64,000 nucleotides of DNA from Bog-473 sp963779735 (lineage in GTDB: Bacteria > Actinomycetota > Acidimicrobiia > Acidimicrobiales > RAAP-2): assembly GCA_963779735.1 (NCBI GenBank), contig CAVZZJ010000002.1, forward strand, positions 434,001 to 498,000. Reading direction: 5' to 3'. Of this stretch, positions 42,427 through 51,600 are shown piece after piece; position 1 is the first letter of the stretch, and every line of letters starts with the position of its first letter. A program made the position numbers and the translations under genes. Under the pieces are notes generated by a model. That model had not been told where the DNA came from, did no database searches, and saw only the letters and a list, made by a program, of their open reading frames with translations.

Positions 42427-44432
42427 GCACTACCGAAGACAGGCTCGCCGGCGCGTCGGCCGGCGAGGGGGACAACGGCGGAGGGGAAGCGGTCGCCGCC
42501 GACCCGGCGGTGCGGCAGCTGCCGCTGGCGGCCTACGTCCCCATGGGCGTCACCAGCAACTACAAGAGGCCAAAGGCAACCGTGCATCCCGACTCCTCCA
42601 AGACGTGGCTGCGGCGGGCCTACCCGATCGTCGCCTCCCACAAGGCGCTCTTCCTCACCGCCATCATCCTCTCCTTCGTGGGTCTGGTCCTCCAGGTCCA
42701 GATCCCGGACCTCCTCAACCACGCCATCGACAACTCTCTCGAAAAGCACACCGTGCCCCTGCACTTCTACGTCGAGTGGGTCTTGGCGCTCGGATTGATC
42801 GGGGGGGTGGCGGGGTACATCTCGCGCACCGCCCTCTACAAGATGGCCTACGACATTGAGTTCGACCTGCGCAACGGGATCTACGAACACCTCACCCGCA
42901 TGTCGTTCCCTTTCTACGACCGCGTGCAGTCGGGACAGCTGATCTCCCGAGCGAACTCGGACATCCGCTCGGTGCAGATGTACCTCACCTTCGCCCCGCT
43001 GATCTTGGTCCAGTGCTCCATCGCCCTGGTGGCCTTCGGCTACATGCTCTCCATCAACGTGGTGCTGGCCCTGGTGGCCATGGTGACCATGCCCTTCATC
43101 TACTGGACGGGCATGCGCATGCGCAAGGTCCTCTTCCCGGTGTCCTGGCTGATCCAGTCCCGCCTGGCCGAGGTGGCGACGGTGGTCGACGAGAACGTCA
43201 ACGGCGTGCGGGTCGTCAAATCGTTCGCCGCCGAGGAGCAGCAGCTTCGCAAGCTGGCCGGTGCGGCCGACAGGGTGCAGTGGAGCTACATAAGGGATGC
43301 CGACCTGCGGTCGCGCTACACGCCCCTCATCCAGAACCTGTCCCAGGTGGGACTGGCGCTCGTTCTCCTCATCGGCGGCTACATGGTCATTCAGGGGAAG
43401 CTGGGATTCGGCGCCATTCTGGCGTTCAACGCCTACCTGCTTATGATGCAGGCCCCGTTCATGATGCTCGGGATGCTGATCATGATGGGCCAACGCGCCT
43501 CGGCGTCGGCCGAGCGCATTTACGAGATCCTCGACGAGCAGCCCTCAGTGGTCGATCGCCCCGATGCGAAGGACCTGACCGACTGCCAGGGTGACGTCCG
43601 GTTCGACAACGTGCGCTTCGCCTACGGGACCGAGAGCAGGATCGCCCTGCACGTCGACGACGGCGGGAATCCCGATGTGCTGACCGAGTTCGATCTGCAC
43701 ATCGCACCGGGAGAGACCGTGGCCCTGGTGGGCCGGACGGGAAGCGGAAAGTCCACCATCGCTCGACTGCTGGCCCGCTTCTACGACGTCAGCGGCGGGG
43801 CCGTCCTCGTCGACGACCAGGACGTCCGGGACCTGACCCTGACCAGCCTGCGGGGCAACATCGGCGTGGTCCTCGACGAGCCGTTCCTCTTCTCCGTCTC
43901 CATACGGGACAACATCGCCTACGGGCGACCCGACGCCGCCCAGGAGGAGATCGTCGCTGCGGCGCAGGCCTCGGGCGCCGACGTCTTCATCAGGCAGCTC
44001 CCCGAAGGGTACGACACGGTGGTCGGCGAGCGTGGCTACACGCTCTCGGGCGGGCAGCGTCAGCGCATCGCCATCGCCCGGGCGCTCCTCGTCAACCCGC
44101 CGATCCTCATCCTCGACGACGCCACCAGCGCCATCGACGTCAAGGTGGAGCAGAAGATCCACTCCGCACTGCGGCTGTTGATGCGGGACCGGACCACGCT
44201 CATCGTGGCCCATCGCCTGTCCACCATCAGCCTGGCCGACAGGGTGGTGCTGCTCGACGGCGGGAGGATCGTGGCCGACGGCACCCACGCCGAGCTGTTG
44301 GCCTCCACGCCCCTCTACTCAGAGGTTCTGGCCCAAGCCGAATCCTTCGAGGCCGATGAGTCGAACCACGACGGAGATGACGGCCTCGAGGTGGACGCCG
44401 ATCTGGGTCTGCAGAAGGGACCGGTCCTCTGA
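42423..44432 (+). CDS. ABC exporter half-transporter, degenerate-site subunit
   Basis: A 669-residue type IV ABC exporter half: six membrane spans then a nucleotide-binding domain. Walker A is GRTGSGKST from Gly437, the signature LSGGQRQ from Leu541 and Walker B ILILDD with Asp566 where catalytic Glu is usual. The Q-loop Gln is Asp485 (VVLDEPFLF). These changes mark the subunit whose own ATP site is weakly hydrolytic in heterodimers such as TM287/288. A cytoplasmic leader of about 60 residues precedes the first span. Confidence 0.94.
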   Translation: MSTTEDRLAGASAGEGDNGGGEAVAADPAVRQLPLAAYVPMGVTSNYKRPKATVHPDSSKTWLRRAYPIVASHKALFLTAIILSFVGLVLQVQIPDLLNHAIDNSLEKHTVPLHFYVEWVLALGLIGGVAGYISRTALYKMAYDIEFDLRNGIYEHLTRMSFPFYDRVQSGQLISRANSDIRSVQMYLTFAPLILVQCSIALVAFGYMLSINVVLALVAMVTMPFIYWTGMRMRKVLFPVSWLIQSRLAEVATVVDENVNGVRVVKSFAAEEQQLRKLAGAADRVQWSYIRDADLRSRYTPLIQNLSQVGLALVLLIGGYMVIQGKLGFGAILAFNAYLLMMQAPFMMLGMLIMMGQRASASAERIYEILDEQPSVVDRPDAKDLTDCQGDVRFDNVRFAYGTESRIALHVDDGGNPDVLTEFDLHIAPGETVALVGRTGSGKSTIARLLARFYDVSGGAVLVDDQDVRDLTLTSLRGNIGVVLDEPFLFSVSIRDNIAYGRPDAAQEEIVAAAQASGADVFIRQLPEGYDTVVGERGYTLSGGQRQRIAIARALLVNPPILILDDATSAIDVKVEQKIHSALRLLMRDRTTLIVAHRLSTISLADRVVLLDGGRIVADGTHAELLASTPLYSEVLAQAESFEADESNHDGDDGLEVDADLGLQKGPVL

Positions 44433-46369
44433 TGTTCGGCGGAGGAGGGATGGGGGGATTCGCCCAAGGGCCTCCGGGCCAGGCACAGCCCGGTCTGCCG
44501 TTCGGGGGCATACCTTCGGAGCTGCAGAGCGGCGTCGACCTCCTGCTGGCCGAGGAGCCCGATCGCGGCGAATCCGAGGTCCCGTTCTCCCAACAGCCCT
44601 CGGCCGATGAGCGGCGCCGGCTCAGCCTGGGCGGGCTCCTCCGGGTGTATCCCCAGATGCTGGCCGGCGCCCTGGTGCTGGTCGGGATCATCGGCGTGTT
44701 CACCCAGCTCGGTCCGTGGCTGACCGAGACGGCCATAGACGACGGCATGCAGCCCGGGCACCATAACTTCGGCCTGGTCGTGCTCCTCTCCCTCGCCTAT
44801 CTGGCCGCGGTGGCCATCTCGGCGGCCGCCCAGTGGGGCCAGGTGCGGGTGACGGGGCGTCTGGCCTCCTGGGTCATGAACGACCTGCGGGTCACCATCT
44901 TCCGTCACCTGCAGCGGCTCTCGCTCGACTTCTTCACCGAGGAGAAGGCGGGCGTCGTGATGAGCAGGATGACCAGCGACATCGAGAACCTGCAACAGCT
45001 GCTCCAGGACGGTCTGGCCCAATTCGCCATTCAAGCGCTGACCATGGTCGTCATCTCGGTGTTCCTCTTCACGACCAACGTCCGCCTGGCCGTCATCACC
45101 ATCGTCGTGGTCATCCCCCCGTTGACGGCCATGTCCATCTGGTTCAAGCGGGCCTCCGAACGCGGCTACGACAAGGTGCGCGACGGCATTGCCCTGGTGC
45201 TGGCCGACCTGTCCGAGAGCCTGCAGGGGGTACGGGTGGTCACCGCCCACAACCGCCAGCGCTTCAACGTCGTGAAGCACCGCAACATCGTGGGCTCGTA
45301 CCGCGAGGCCAACTACTTCACCGGCCGGATCAACGGGATCTACGGCCCGGGCACCCAGCTGCTCGGCGTCATCGGCCAGGTGGTGATCCTCGCCGTCGGC
45401 GGCAATATGTATCTCCACCATCAGCTGTCGATCGGCGCGCTGGTGGCCTTCTTCCTCTATGTTGGCCGGTTCTTCCAGCCGATCCAGCTCCTCGTCCAGC
45501 AGTACAACGTCTATCAGCAGGGGCAGTCCTCGGTGTTCAAGCTGCGCACCCTCCTGGAGAGCGAGCCCTCGGTCACCGAGAGCCCAGACGCCACCGATCT
45601 GCCGCCGATCCGCGGCCGGATCCGCTTCGAGCACGTCTCCTTCGGCTACGACCCGTCGGTCCCCGTGTTGGAGGACATCGACCTGACCATTGAGCCCGGC
45701 GAGACGGTGGCCTTCGTGGGTGCCACGGGGGCCGGCAAGTCCACCATGGCCAAGCTCGTGACCCGCTTCTACGACCCCACGGTGGGCCGGGTGCTCATTG
45801 ACGGCTTCGACCTGCGCTCGGTGACCTTGAAGTCGCTCCGCAGCCAGCTCGGCGTCGTCCCCCAGGAGCCCTTCCTCTTCGCCGGTTCGATCCGGGACAA
45901 CATCTCGTTCGCCCGGCCGGGGGCACCCGATGACGCCGTATGGGACGCCGTGCACCAGGTGGGCCTGACCGAGCTGGTCGCCCGCCTCCCCTACGGGCTC
46001 GACACCGTCGTCCACGAACGGGGGCAGTCGCTCTCCTCGGGCGAGCGGCAGCTCATCGCCCTGGCCCGGGCCTTCATGGCCCAGCCCCGCGTGCTCGTGC
46101 TGGACGAGGCCACCTCCAACCTCGACCTGCAGTCCGAGACGCTGGTCGAGGCGGCGCTCGACGTTCTCCTCCAGGGCCGCACGGCGGTGCTCATCGCCCA
46201 TCGACTCTCGACCGCCATGCGGGCGGATCGCATCGTGGTGGTCGGAGACGGCCGGTTGCTCGAGCTCGGCTCGCACGACGAGCTGATCGCCCGGGGCGGG
46301 CACTACGCCGAGATGTACGCCACGTGGATCTCCCAGTCCCACGCCGACGAGAGCGTTCCCCCTGGTTAA
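44432..46369 (+). CDS. ABC exporter half-transporter, catalytic-site subunit
   Basis: A 645-residue half-transporter, coupled to its partner by a one-base overlap (TGATG). Walker A is GATGAGKST from Gly430, the Q-loop reads VVPQEPFLF, Walker B VLVLDE keeps Glu559 and the H-loop is IAHRLST. The signature is LSSGERQ (Leu534) instead of LSGGQ. It complements the first subunit exactly: one consensus and one degenerate ATP site. The glycine/proline-rich N terminus MFGGGGMGGFAQ is unusual. Confidence 0.94.
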   Translation: MFGGGGMGGFAQGPPGQAQPGLPFGGIPSELQSGVDLLLAEEPDRGESEVPFSQQPSADERRRLSLGGLLRVYPQMLAGALVLVGIIGVFTQLGPWLTETAIDDGMQPGHHNFGLVVLLSLAYLAAVAISAAAQWGQVRVTGRLASWVMNDLRVTIFRHLQRLSLDFFTEEKAGVVMSRMTSDIENLQQLLQDGLAQFAIQALTMVVISVFLFTTNVRLAVITIVVVIPPLTAMSIWFKRASERGYDKVRDGIALVLADLSESLQGVRVVTAHNRQRFNVVKHRNIVGSYREANYFTGRINGIYGPGTQLLGVIGQVVILAVGGNMYLHHQLSIGALVAFFLYVGRFFQPIQLLVQQYNVYQQGQSSVFKLRTLLESEPSVTESPDATDLPPIRGRIRFEHVSFGYDPSVPVLEDIDLTIEPGETVAFVGATGAGKSTMAKLVTRFYDPTVGRVLIDGFDLRSVTLKSLRSQLGVVPQEPFLFAGSIRDNISFARPGAPDDAVWDAVHQVGLTELVARLPYGLDTVVHERGQSLSSGERQLIALARAFMAQPRVLVLDEATSNLDLQSETLVEAALDVLLQGRTAVLIAHRLSTAMRADRIVVVGDGRLLELGSHDELIARGGHYAEMYATWISQSHADESVPPG

Positions 46370-46405
46370 CGAGGGCTAAACGCCCCTGGAAGGCCAGGAG
46401 CCTAC

Positions 46406-48847
46406 TCATCGAGTGCGATGCTGGCCTAAGAGGCGAGTCCCGATGACCTCCTCGGCCTCGAGTGCGGTGATTTCATCGTCGGTCATTCCGAGCAAGCGAC
46501 CGAAGACGGCCTCATTGTGCTCGCCCAAAGTGGGTGCAGGACTACGGTGAAGAGGGCGAGGCCCACGTTCGAAGCGGAGTGGATACCCGATGTGGAGCTG
46601 GGTGCCCGTGATGGGATGCGAGACCGACTCGAAGAACCCCCGTGCCTGATGCTGTTCGAGGCTCGCTGCGTGACTGGCAGGAGTAACCCGAGCCACGGGC
46701 ACGCCCCGGGGCCAGAGTGCCGTGACGATGTCGTCGGCTAGCCGGTCCCTGCACCAGGCGGCGAGGTGGGTGTCCAAGATGTCGTGTGCTTCTCGGCGGC
46801 CCGCGGCCGTCATATAGGCGGCGCCGTTCACCCACTCGGGGTTCCCGAGAGCCTCACGGAGCGCGAGCCACTGCTCGTCCGTTTCGATCGCAATCGCTAC
46901 CCAGGTGTCCTGTCGCCCGGCGGGGTCGATGTCCATAGTGAGGTAGAGGTTTTGCGGGGCGGCGACACCGTGATTCCCCTCCCGCTCCAACAAGTGACCG
47001 TACGCCTGGTACTCGAGGACCTGCTCGGCCGTTACGTTCAAGGCGCCCCCGACCATCGCGACCTCCACCTGCAGCCCCTCGCCTGTGCGCTCCCTGTGTT
47101 CGAGCGCCAAGAGGAGTGCCGCGATTGCATGAGCGCCGGCAAGAGGGTCGCAGGTCCCGTGCAGCACCAGCGGCGGCCCGTCCGGAAACCCGGTCACCCA
47201 GGCCATGCCGGACACCTGCTCCATAGTCTGCGCATATCCGGTCCGGTCCCGCCAAGGCCCCGATAGCCCGAACGCGGGCATTCGTACGAAGATGATGTCA
47301 GGCCGTATTGCTCGAACAGCGTCGTATTCGAGTCCCCAGTGGTCGAACACTCTTGGCGAGTAGTTCTCGAGCACCACGTCGCATTGGGCGATAAGACGCT
47401 TGGCCAGCTTCCGCCCCCGTTCGCTGCCCATATCGATCGTGACATCGCGTTTATTGGTGTTCGGCCCATGGAAGTTGGGGCTCCACTCCCACCAGCGGTA
47501 ATCCGCCGTGGTCTTCACGGAGTGACCTCGGATTGGGTCCGGGTGCTGTGGGGACTCGACGTGGATCACATCCGCGCCCATGCATGCGAGGAAGTGGCCA
47601 ACCATCGGACCAGCCCAAAAAGCGGTGAAATCGGCGACCCGCACACCCGCCAGGGGCAAGTCGGGCTTCGGGCTCAGTGCCCTGACGGATCTGGGCTCGA
47701 AGCGACGGGATCGCACTTCGACATTGTGCTGGCCAATGCTCGGTGCCGGTTCGAAGGGCTTGCTCGCTGCGCTGCCGGTGAACCGGTAAGGCACGTTTGG
47801 TTGAAGCCAACCCGCCGCCGGGTTGGCGACATAGAAGCCGCGCTCGACGAAGTGGTCGAAGGTGGTCACCGTCGCACCGTTTCCAATCGGTGCAACTGGT
47901 ACCCGTAGGAGAGTTGCCGCTTCGAGTACCTCGGCAGTAGACCGCTGGCCCACCCATGCGCGGATCTCGGCTTCCAGCTCGTTGCGTCGGGCCGCGCGGC
48001 CCGCGTACGAGTACAAGGAGTCGTCCTCGGTCCACTCCGGGTGCTCGACGAGCACTGAGAACGATTCCCACATGGTGGCGGTCGCCACCATGAAGCCGAC
48101 CCAACCGTCGACGGTCTTCTCAATCATCGGGATCATGATGGAGCGGTTGGGGGCTCCATCCGCCGCGGCATTCTGCTCGGAGGAGCTCATTGTTCGACGT
48201 GTCACCGGATACATCCCAATGCAGTACTGCACGACCTCGAGAAGCGAGACGTCGAGCAGGTCGCCGACGCCATCCGCCGCTTGAAGGCGCCGGGCAGTCA
48301 GGATCCCCAAGGCCGCGAATATTCCGCCGAGCCATTGACCGACACGACCGCCCCACTGGGCGGGCGGCGACTCGGCCGATCCCAAGGTCGACGCACCCGC
48401 CCAGGCCTGAATCGTGAGATCCGAAGAGGCGCGATTCGCCCAAGGACCGGTTAGCCCGAAGGGCGTGATCGCGGCGACGATCGCCGTAGGAAAAGTTTCG
48501 TGCAGCTCTTGGGCCGACAAGCCGGGCCACCGGGCCGCGGCTCCCTCAGGCGACCATATGATGACGTCCGCGCTGCCCAGCAGGCGCGCCAATTCGTTCC
48601 GGCCGCGATCATCGGGCGTGGCGGTGACGCTCTTGGTGGAGCAGCCCAGGTACTGGAAGAGCGCACCGGTTTCTCCCGAAGGGAGCGATCCACGATGTGT
48701 CCACCGCCGTAAGGCGTCACCTTCCGGCGGCTCGACTCGTATGACTTCCGCGCCACCATCCGCGAGCTGTTTCGCACAATAGGCGCCGGGAATTCCCGTG
48801 GAGAGGTCAACCACAAGGAGCCGGTCAAGTGGCGAACCATCTTGCAA
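46406..48847 (-). CDS. Fused double CoA-transferase (CaiB/BaiF type, two domains)
   Basis: An 813-residue protein made of two family III CoA-transferase domains, residues about 1-390 and 398-813. Each starts with the family opening (LLVVDLSTGIPGAYCAKQL; GVRVADFTAFWAGPMVGHFL). In the second half HGTCDPLAGAHAIAAL keeps the catalytic Asp567. The matching place in the first half reads AQWGGRVGQWLGG with no Asp. TTG 48847 is chosen because GAGGAGG lies eight bases upstream. The fused form likely replaces the usual interlocked dimer. It converges with the ABC operon. Confidence 0.9.
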   Translation of the reverse strand: MQDGSPLDRLLVVDLSTGIPGAYCAKQLADGGAEVIRVEPPEGDALRRWTHRGSLPSGETGALFQYLGCSTKSVTATPDDRGRNELARLLGSADVIIWSPEGAAARWPGLSAQELHETFPTAIVAAITPFGLTGPWANRASSDLTIQAWAGASTLGSAESPPAQWGGRVGQWLGGIFAALGILTARRLQAADGVGDLLDVSLLEVVQYCIGMYPVTRRTMSSSEQNAAADGAPNRSIMIPMIEKTVDGWVGFMVATATMWESFSVLVEHPEWTEDDSLYSYAGRAARRNELEAEIRAWVGQRSTAEVLEAATLLRVPVAPIGNGATVTTFDHFVERGFYVANPAAGWLQPNVPYRFTGSAASKPFEPAPSIGQHNVEVRSRRFEPRSVRALSPKPDLPLAGVRVADFTAFWAGPMVGHFLACMGADVIHVESPQHPDPIRGHSVKTTADYRWWEWSPNFHGPNTNKRDVTIDMGSERGRKLAKRLIAQCDVVLENYSPRVFDHWGLEYDAVRAIRPDIIFVRMPAFGLSGPWRDRTGYAQTMEQVSGMAWVTGFPDGPPLVLHGTCDPLAGAHAIAALLLALEHRERTGEGLQVEVAMVGGALNVTAEQVLEYQAYGHLLEREGNHGVAAPQNLYLTMDIDPAGRQDTWVAIAIETDEQWLALREALGNPEWVNGAAYMTAAGRREAHDILDTHLAAWCRDRLADDIVTALWPRGVPVARVTPASHAASLEQHQARGFFESVSHPITGTQLHIGYPLRFERGPRPLHRSPAPTLGEHNEAVFGRLLGMTDDEITALEAEEVIGTRLLGQHRTR

Positions 48848-49049
48848 GAGTCTGTCCTCCTCGTACTGCGACGTAGAAAGGTGAGCAGAAGTGGTGAGCA
48901 GGGTGCTCGCCAGGTGACCCGCGCCCGTCGGAGCTGGCGAGTATGGGTCGGGCCAGGTGCGAAGGATTCATTGATCGAGGATTGGCATCCCGCCGCCGAA
49001 GACGACCTGGAGCAGTGGGAACATCATCATCGACCTCTGTGCGAGTTCC

Positions 49050-49508
49050 TCACCTCTCTTTGGCGGCGACGTTGACGATCATGGTGAAGCGGGTCGTGCA
49101 GACCGGCTCCTGCGTTTGGGCATCACACCATTCGGTGTCGGTGACGTAGAACTCCATCGACCCGCCGTTCGGTCGGGGTTTTTCGTATACGTCGCTGACC
49201 CGGGCGGTCCCTTCGAGGACGTCCCCAACCTTGGGCCAGCGGTGGTACTCGAACTCCTGCTCCCCGTGGAGGATCAGACGACCAGGGCCACGTAGCTTCT
49301 CTATTGGCAGACCCATGGGATCCTCCTGGCCGATCGACCCCCAGTAGGACATGGCGAAGGGGAACGTCGGCGGGACCGGCGCATTTTCTTCGCGGTAGAC
49401 CGGGTTCTCATCCTTGCATGCTTTGGCAAAGATCCGGACGGGTCCCCGCTCGATCCCTATTCGTCGTCTTCCCAACTCCTTTCCTTTGAGCTCGGTGAGT
49501 GCTGCCAC
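49050..49508 (-). CDS. FAS1-like dehydratase / MaoC N-terminal-domain protein
   Basis: A 152-residue hotdog-fold protein: RGPVRIFAKACKDENPVYRE, VPPTFPFAM and LHGEQEFEYHRWPKVGDVLEG. This is the N-terminal hotdog type (FAS1_DH_region) that usually pairs with a MaoC partner to hydrate enoyl-CoA. The active Asp-x4-His motif belongs to the partner, for which the MaoC gene at 54696 is a candidate. GTG 49508 is preceded by AGGAGAG. Confidence 0.85.
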   Translation of the reverse strand: MAALTELKGKELGRRRIGIERGPVRIFAKACKDENPVYREENAPVPPTFPFAMSYWGSIGQEDPMGLPIEKLRGPGRLILHGEQEFEYHRWPKVGDVLEGTARVSDVYEKPRPNGGSMEFYVTDTEWCDAQTQEPVCTTRFTMIVNVAAKER

Positions 49509-50037
49509 GTTGATCTCTCCTGACTAGGACCTAGGAATAGCTCGGGTCAGAGGTGGGTTCGCTGAGTCCTCTGGGGGTACGTGGCGTCACCTGAACGCGT
49601 CGTGTCAAGACGGGCTGCGCGCACCGTCGTTTCAAGGGCGGGGGCAGGAGCGACGGCATCGGCCAACATCGACAGGTCGTTACCGTCGTCTCGGTGACCT
49701 GCCTCTGAGTCCCCCTGGTCACAACCCACAAGCTTAGCCTGGCTTTGGCCCTGCGGCAAGTGATTCGTCCCTATTATACGTATGGTTCCTACCTTTCCGA
49801 ACGACGACAACGCTCGGGTCGCCAACCGGTTGACATTCGCTAGCGATTGATCAACACTTCGCATTGATCCGACGGCTACGGCTAGTCGGCCTGACGGAAC
49901 CGGAGTGGTTGGGGGTGCTTGCGGTGGTGCGGTCGCTTGATCGACCTCGGCTCGTGGTTGAGGCAGAACCGCTCGTGATCGATGAGCGGTTGGCCGCACA
50001 GGCCATGCGAGACTCCTAACCGGACCGCGGGACTGCT
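49509..50037. other. 529-base gap between divergent genes
   Basis: No convincing gene. A palindrome, ATACGTAT (49776-49783), sits in the only AT-rich part, upstream of the dehydratase gene (minus strand) and the acyl-CoA synthetase gene (plus strand). The rest is GC-rich without coding signal on either strand. Confidence 0.6.
49776..49783. promoter_or_regulatory. ATACGTAT palindrome in the divergent promoter region
   Basis: The 8-base self-complementary ATACGTAT is flanked by ATT and GGT. TATACGTA is shared with 26208-26215 in the Rieske/Rrf2 promoter. It is a candidate operator for the divergent CoA genes. Confidence 0.35.
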
Positions 50038-51567
50038 GTGCGCCACGCACCGCCGTTGTGGGAGTTGATGGGGCGCCATCCCGATGCGGTCGCGCTCGAG
50101 GACGCCACCGCCCAGCAGACCTGGCGCGAGCTCGACGAACAGACGGCCGCTGTGGTCCACCTCCTGGAGGAGGAGGGTTTGGTGCCTGGCGACCACCTCT
50201 TGCTTTCCGGAACCAACCGGGTGGAGTACCTCGACGTGGTCCTCGGCGCAATGCGGGGTGGCTTCGTGTTTACACCCGTAAAGACCGGCTTGATGGCGAA
50301 CGAGGTCGGCTACGTGCTCGACGACGCCAGCTCGCGGCTCGTCGCCACGGATATTCCCGCCACGGCTGAGGCGGCCCGCCAGCGTGGGTTGTCCGTCATC
50401 GACTTCGATCTTCTCGCCGAGCGGCTCGCCCCTCACCTTGGCGAGCCGGTTCCCTACGATCGGGCTGGCTGGAAGCTCACCTACACATCCGGTACGACGG
50501 GCCGCCCGAAGGGGGTACGGCGCGTTGGCCTGCGGACGGCGCCTTTCAGCGAGTCCTTCCCGCGTAACAAGAATATCGACAACCATGCCCGGCTCGAGAT
50601 CCCGTCTGACGGCACCCACCTCGTGGTGTCGCGATTGTGCCACGGCGCCCCGCTGACCTTCGCCCTCGGCACGCTGTCCTCGGGTGCGCCCTTGCGATTG
50701 CTCGACCGCTGGGAGCCCCAGCACGCCCTCGAGGAGCTCGACCGGGACGTGGTGTCTACGGTGGTGGTGCCGACGATGCTCCGTCAGTGGCTGGCCCTTC
50801 CAGAAGAGGTCCGGACGGCGCACTCGCTACGGGCGCTTCGCCGGGTGGTCCACGGCGGCGAGCCGTGCCCCGTTGAGTTGAAGCGACGAGCAATCGAGTG
50901 GCTTGGCCCGATCCTCGTTGAGTATTTCGGGTCGAGTGAGGGGGGGATGACCGTGGTGAGTACTGAAGAGTGGCTCGAACGGCCCGGCACGGTCGGGCAG
51001 GCGGTCTCCGGGGTGAATGACGACATTCGCATCCTCGGGCCCGACGGCGAACGCCTCGGCCCTGGTGAGGAAGGTCGCGTCTTCTTCTGGGCCAGGACCG
51101 ACTTCGAGTACATGGGCGACCCGGAGAAGACCGCGGCGGTCCACCACGACGATATGTTCACCTCGGGCGATATCGGTTGGATCGACGCGGAGGGCTACCT
51201 GTTTCTCTCCGGGCGCAGCAGCGATGTGATCATCTCGGCGGGTGTGAACATCTACCCGGCGGAGGTGGAAGACCTCCTCGGAGAGATGGCGGACGTGGCC
51301 GAGCTGTGCGTGGTTGGCGCACCCGACGAGGAGCGGGGCGAGACCGTCGTTGCGTTCGTGGTTCCCGCACCAGGTGCTACGGGCGCAGAGGCGACCCAGT
51401 CCGTCCTGCGAGCCGCGGCCGATCGCGTCGCCGGCTACAAGCGTCCGCGGCGGATCATCGTGAGCGAAGCGCCGCTGCCTCGGGATGAGACCGGGAAGTT
51501 GTTGCGGGCGACCTTACGTAAGCAGGTGTGGGAAGAAGTAGGCGGCGTCACCCCGTCCCGCCAGTGA
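50038..51567 (+). CDS. Acyl-CoA synthetase (AMP-binding family)
   Basis: A 509-residue ligase that activates a carboxylic acid with ATP and CoA. The P-loop YTSGTTGRPKG, EYFGSSEGGM (A5 motif), TSGDIGWIDAEGYLFLSGR (A7/A8) and the terminal DETGKLL, with the acyl-adenylate Lys, are all intact. GTG 50038 is the first codon of the open frame and has no clear ribosome site. It begins a plus-strand run of activation and beta-oxidation-like genes up to 55562. Confidence 0.92.
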   Translation: MRHAPPLWELMGRHPDAVALEDATAQQTWRELDEQTAAVVHLLEEEGLVPGDHLLLSGTNRVEYLDVVLGAMRGGFVFTPVKTGLMANEVGYVLDDASSRLVATDIPATAEAARQRGLSVIDFDLLAERLAPHLGEPVPYDRAGWKLTYTSGTTGRPKGVRRVGLRTAPFSESFPRNKNIDNHARLEIPSDGTHLVVSRLCHGAPLTFALGTLSSGAPLRLLDRWEPQHALEELDRDVVSTVVVPTMLRQWLALPEEVRTAHSLRALRRVVHGGEPCPVELKRRAIEWLGPILVEYFGSSEGGMTVVSTEEWLERPGTVGQAVSGVNDDIRILGPDGERLGPGEEGRVFFWARTDFEYMGDPEKTAAVHHDDMFTSGDIGWIDAEGYLFLSGRSSDVIISAGVNIYPAEVEDLLGEMADVAELCVVGAPDEERGETVVAFVVPAPGATGAEATQSVLRAAADRVAGYKRPRRIIVSEAPLPRDETGKLLRATLRKQVWEEVGGVTPSRQ

Positions 51568-51587
51568 TGATCCCTGCGTATCGTTGC

Positions 51588-51593
51588 TATAGT
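51588..51593 (+). promoter_or_regulatory. Likely -10 element of a leaderless mRNA
   Basis: TATAGT lies seven bases before GTG 51601 of the enoyl-CoA hydratase gene, and no ribosome site is present. That spacing fits transcription starting at or near the start codon, common in actinobacteria. Confidence 0.45.
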
Positions 51594-51600
51594 TCGGCCG

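Noticed and set aside
44315..46342. 675-codon open frame antisense to ABC subunit 2
   Set aside because: The sense gene has complete ABC motifs; the antisense product is a His/Glu/Gly-rich shadow.
46385..46398. CCTGG-AAGG-CCAGG hairpin between the ABC operon and the CoA-transferase
   Set aside because: Short stem without a T-tract; convergent position fits a terminator, but the evidence is too thin.
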